NCBI GenBank assembly: GCA_920105625.2
Contig: OV050032.1
Coordinates: 110,778,542-110,842,541, forward strand
Source: Clusia tigrina
Taxonomy: Eukaryota > Arthropoda > Insecta > Diptera > Clusiidae
Reading direction: 5' to 3'
DNA length: 64,000 nt
The translations under genes and the position numbers were made by a program. Below the pieces are notes generated by a model. The model worked only from the letters and a program-made list of their open reading frames with translations. It made no database searches and was not told the origin of the DNA. Shown in pieces: positions 61,333 through 64,000 of this stretch. Position 1 is the first letter of the stretch, and every line of letters starts with the position of its first letter.

Positions 61333-62145
61333 CAAACTTTGATAAGTGTAGGACGTACCGTAAAGATGTTAAGGGCGTGTGAAGTTTTAACAGTATTTGA
61401 TTTGGGACTCAAGGGTAGCATAACTTCGAGCGATAGCTTAAATTGAAAAGAGGCTCGAGATCTTTATTGTTACAAAATTTCAAGGTTTTATGACGCTCCA
61501 GTAAAAAGTTACAAGCATTTGAATGTTGCCAACTTTGATTGGTGTAGGACGTACCGTATAAAAGTTAGGGCCATTTGAAGTTTTATCAGTGTTTGAATTG
61601 GGACTCAAGGGTAGCATAGTTTTGAGCGATAGCTTAAATTGACAAGAGGCTCGAGTACTTTATTGTTACAAAATTTCAAGGTTTTATGACGCTCCAGTAA
61701 AAAGTTACAAGCATTTGTATGTTGCAAACTTTGATAAGTGTAGGACGTACCGTAAAGAAGTTAGGGCCACTTGAAGTTTTATCAGTGTTTGATTTGGGAC
61801 TCAAGGGTAGCATAGCTTTGAGCGATAGCTTAAATTGACAAGAGGCTCGAGTACTTCATTGTTACAAAATTTCAAGGTTTTATGACGCTCCAGTAAAAAG
61901 GTACAAGCATTTGTATGTTGCAAACTTTGATATGTGTAGAACGTACCGTACAGAAGTTAGAGCCATTTGAAGTTTTATCAGTGTTTGATATGGGACTCAA
62001 GGGTAGCATAGTTTTGGGCGATAGCTTAAATTGACAAGAGGCTCGAGTACTTTATTGTTACAAAATTTCAAGGTTTTATGACGCTCCAGTAAAAAGTTAC
62101 AAGCATTTGTATGTTGCCAACTTTGATAGGTGTAGGACGTACCGT
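61333..62145 (+). repeat. 14-monomer-offset duplication, copy 2
   Basis: Partner of 58590-59402. Private changes are AAGATGTTAAGGG, TTGAAAAGAGG, TTTGAATTGGG, GATATGTGTAGAACG, CCGTACAG and TTTGATATGGG, more than in most pairs here. The match stops in the middle of the monomer at about 62145. Confidence 0.85.
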
Positions 62146-63111
62146 ATAAAAGTTAGGGCCATTTGAAGCTTTATCAGTGTTTGATTTTGGACTCAAGGGT
62201 AGCATAGCTTTGAGCGATAACTTAAATTGACAAGAGGCTCGAGTACTTTATTGTTACAAAATTTCAAGGTTTCATGCCGCTCCAGGAAAAAGTTACAAGC
62301 ATTTGAATGTTGCAAACTTTGATAGGTGTAGGACGTACCGTAAAGAAGTAAGGGGCGTTTGAAGTTTTATCAGTGTTTGATTTGGGACTCTAGGGTAGCA
62401 TAGTTTTGAGCGATAGCTTAAATTGACAAGAGGCTCGAGTACTTTATTGTTACAAAATTTCAAGGTTTTATGACGCTCCAGTAAAAAGTTACAAGCATTT
62501 GAATGTTGCCAACTTTGATTGGTGTAGGACGTACCGTATAAAAGTTAGGGCCATTTGAAGTTTTATCAGTGTTTGATTTGGGACTCAAGGGTAGCATAGC
62601 TTTGAGCGATAGCTTAAATTGACAAGAGGCTCGAGTACTTCATTGTTACAAAATTTCAAGGTTTTATGACGCTCCAGTAAAAAGTTACAAGCATTTGTTT
62701 GTTGCAAACTTTGATAGGTGTAGGACGTACCGTAAAGAAGTTAGGGCCATTTGAAGTTTTATCAGTGTTTGATTTGGGACTTAAGGGTAGCATAGCTTTG
62801 AGCGATAACTTAAATTGACAAGAGGCTCGAGTACTTTATTATTACAAAATTTCAAGGTTTTATGCCGCTCCAGTAAAAAGTTACAAGCATTTGAATGTTG
62901 CAAACTTTGATAGGTGTAGGACGTACCGTAAAGAAGTTAGAGGCGTTTGAAGTTTTATCAGTGTTTGATTTGGGACTCTAGGGTAGCATAGTATTGAGCG
63001 ATAGCTTAAATTGGCAAGAGGCTCGAGTACTTTATTGTTACAAAATTTCAAGGTTTTATGACGCTCCACTAAAAAGTTACAAGCATTTGAATGTTGCCAA
63101 CTTTGATTGGT
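62146..63111 (+). repeat. Continuation of the 14-mer copy, one monomer shorter
   Basis: From about 62146 the sequence matches 59599 onward at an offset of 2547 bp rather than 2743. The difference is 196 bp, exactly one monomer. The junction unit has a TTGCCAACTTTGATAGG left half from the unit at 59360 and a GTATAAAAG plus GAAGCTTTATC right half from the unit at 59556. The GATCGATAG/CCACTAAAAAG monomer between them is missing here. Confidence 0.87.
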
Positions 63112-64000
63112 GTAGGACGTACCGTATAAAAGTTAGGGCCATTTGAAGTTTTATCAGTGTTTGATTTGGGACTCAAGGGTAGCATAGCTTTGAGCGATAG
63201 CTTAAATTGACAAGAGGCTTGAGTACTTTATTTTTACAAAATTTCAAGGTTTTATGACGCTCCACTAAAAAGTTACAAGCATTTGAATGTTGAAACTTTG
63301 ATTGGTGTAGGACGTACCGTATAAAAGTTAGGGCCATTTGAAGTTTTATCAGTGTTTGATTTGGGACTCAAGGGTAGCAGAGCTTTGAGCGATAGCTTAA
63401 ATTGACAAGAGGCTCGAGTACTTCATTGTTACAAAATTTCAAGGTTTTATGACGCTCCAGTAAAAAGTTACAAGCATTTGAATGTTGCCTACTTTGATAG
63501 GTGTAGGACATACCGTAAAGAAGTAAGGGGCGTTTGAAGTTTTATCAGTGTTTGATTTGGGACTCTAGGGTAGCATAGTTTTGAGCGATAGCTTAAATTG
63601 ACAAGAGGCTCGAGTACTTTATTGTTACAAAATTTCAAGGTTTTATGACGCTCCAGTAAAAAGTTACAAGCATTTGAATGTTGTAACTTTGATAGGTGTA
63701 GGACGTACCGTGTAGAAGTTAGGGGCGTTTGAAGTTTTATCAGTGTTTGATTTGGGACTCTAGGGTAGCATAGCTTTGAGCGATGGCTTAAATTTACAAG
63801 AGACTCGAGTACTTTATTGTTACAAAATTTCAAGGTTTTATGATGCTCCAGTAAAAAGATACAAGCATTTGTATGTTGCAAACTTTGATAGGTGTAGGAC
63901 GTACCGTATAGAAGTTAGGGCCATTTGAAGTTTTATCAGTGTTTGATTTGGGACTCTAGGGTAGCATAGCTTTGAGCGATGGCTTAAATTTACAAGAGGC
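63112..64000 (+). repeat. 29-monomer-offset duplication, copy 2 (partner 57430-58319), cut by window end
   Basis: This matches 57430-58319 at an offset of 5682 bp (29 monomers less 2), dropping to 5681 after a 1-bp loss near 63683. Shared private variants are GGCTTGAGTACTTTATTTTTAC, AATGTTGAAACTTTG, GTAGCAGAGC, TTGCCTACTTTG, GAAGTAAGGGG, CCGTGTAG and TTATGATGCTCC. Private changes are GTTGTAACTTTG and AAGAGACTCGAG. The array runs off the right edge. Confidence 0.87.

Larger units (their letters stand above)
1..64000 (+). repeat. 196-bp tandem satellite array, about 327 monomers, fills the window
   Basis: The sequence is a head-to-tail array of one 196-bp monomer, with GATTTGGGAC recurring at 1, 197, 393 and so on to 63945. 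The consensus is about 37% G+C and almost every copy contains the landmarks GAGGCTCGAGTAC, TTACAAAATTTC, GATAGGTGTAGG and ATCAGTGTTTGA. All units read in the same direction. No inverted unit and no non-satellite insert was found. Most monomers differ from the consensus at only a handful of positions, and neighbours at fixed higher-order spacings are nearly identical. Net indels over the array shorten it by about 148 bp relative to 327 perfect units. Both ends are inside the array, so the true array is longer. Family knowledge: nucleosome-scale satellites in long arrays are usual at centromeres and pericentromeres of plants and animals. The centromere role here is inferred, not shown. Confidence 0.98.

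Noticed and set aside
1..64000. About 60 open frames of 60-130 codons, mostly on the reverse strand, with nearly the same peptide
   Set aside because: They recur at satellite spacing, follow monomer variants, cross a unit boundary once and then stop because 196 is 3x65+1. There is no start context, domain or coding-type substitution pattern that I can see.
1..64000. CRISPR array or phage/bacterial repeat system
   Set aside because: There are no unique spacers between short repeats. The whole 196-bp unit is repeated and no cas-like or phage-like gene is present.
1..64000. CENP-B box (TTCG, 4 nt, A, 2 nt, CGGG)
   Set aside because: TTCG occurs only in rare variants such as AACTTCGAGCGATAGCTT, which lack the CGGG end. 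The CGGG of CTCGGGTAC lacks TTCG at the right distance on either strand.
1..64000. Transposon or retroelement insertion, or an inverted block
   Set aside because: Reading through the window, every segment aligns to the monomer in the + orientation. No terminal repeats, target-site duplications or foreign segments were found.
1..64000. rRNA intergenic-spacer repeats or tRNA genes
   Set aside because: No rRNA gene segment or cloverleaf-like sequence was recognised, and the array has no coding flank in the window.

Overview
The whole 64 kb window is one uninterrupted array of tandem (satellite) DNA. The unit is 196 bp, repeated head-to-tail in a single orientation from the first base to the last. 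Taking the sequence beginning GATTTGGGAC as the monomer start, unit starts fall at 1, 197, 393 and so on to 63945, giving about 327 monomers plus a partial one. The reconstructed consensus is about 37% G+C. I see no protein-coding gene, RNA gene, transposon, CRISPR array, origin or non-satellite island on either strand.

The organism cannot be named from this sequence. A megasatellite-scale array of nucleosome-sized monomers with multi-monomer higher-order duplications is typical of centromeric or pericentromeric heterochromatin of a eukaryote (plant or animal). It is not typical of bacteria, archaea or phages. I do not recognise the monomer as a named satellite family, and no canonical CENP-B box was seen. 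The centromere assignment is therefore an inference from architecture.

All open frames of 60-130 codons are by-products of the repeat. Because 196 is not a multiple of 3, a frame that is open in one monomer shifts in the next and soon meets a stop, so the same short peptides recur dozens of times. They should not be annotated as genes.

The information in the window is in its history of duplication. Monomers differ at a few variable positions: ATAACTT/ATAGCTT/ATGGCCT near unit position 36-42, CTCCAG/CTAAAG near 98-103, TTGTATG/TTGAATG/TTGTTTG near 121-127, GTAAAG/GTATAG/GTATAA near 158-163, and GGCCATT/GGGCGTT/GGAAATT near 170-177. Strings of these variants mark higher-order blocks.

Blocks by region: 1-2330 recurs at 6271-8600 (32 monomers apart). 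10.2-13.0 kb holds a 9-monomer repeat. 12.0-16.7 kb is a tandem duplication of a 12-monomer, 2351-bp unit. 17.4-22.7 kb holds interleaved 15- and 18-monomer duplications. 25.1-29.4 kb is built from a 4-monomer (784-bp) block shuffled into 11- and 13-monomer repeats. 31.1-38.4 kb is a second, unrelated 12-monomer repeat in two to three copies. 42.2-46.8 kb is an 8-monomer (1568-bp) repeat in nearly three copies. 48.0-50.7 kb is a 7-monomer (1372-bp) pair. 50.6-64 kb is a nest of overlapping 5-, 6-, 7-, 9-, 11-, 14-, 16- and 29-monomer duplications. No single higher-order period dominates, which suggests ongoing local unequal exchange and gene conversion rather than one homogenised unit. Block edges are read by eye from variant positions and are good to roughly 10-50 bp.
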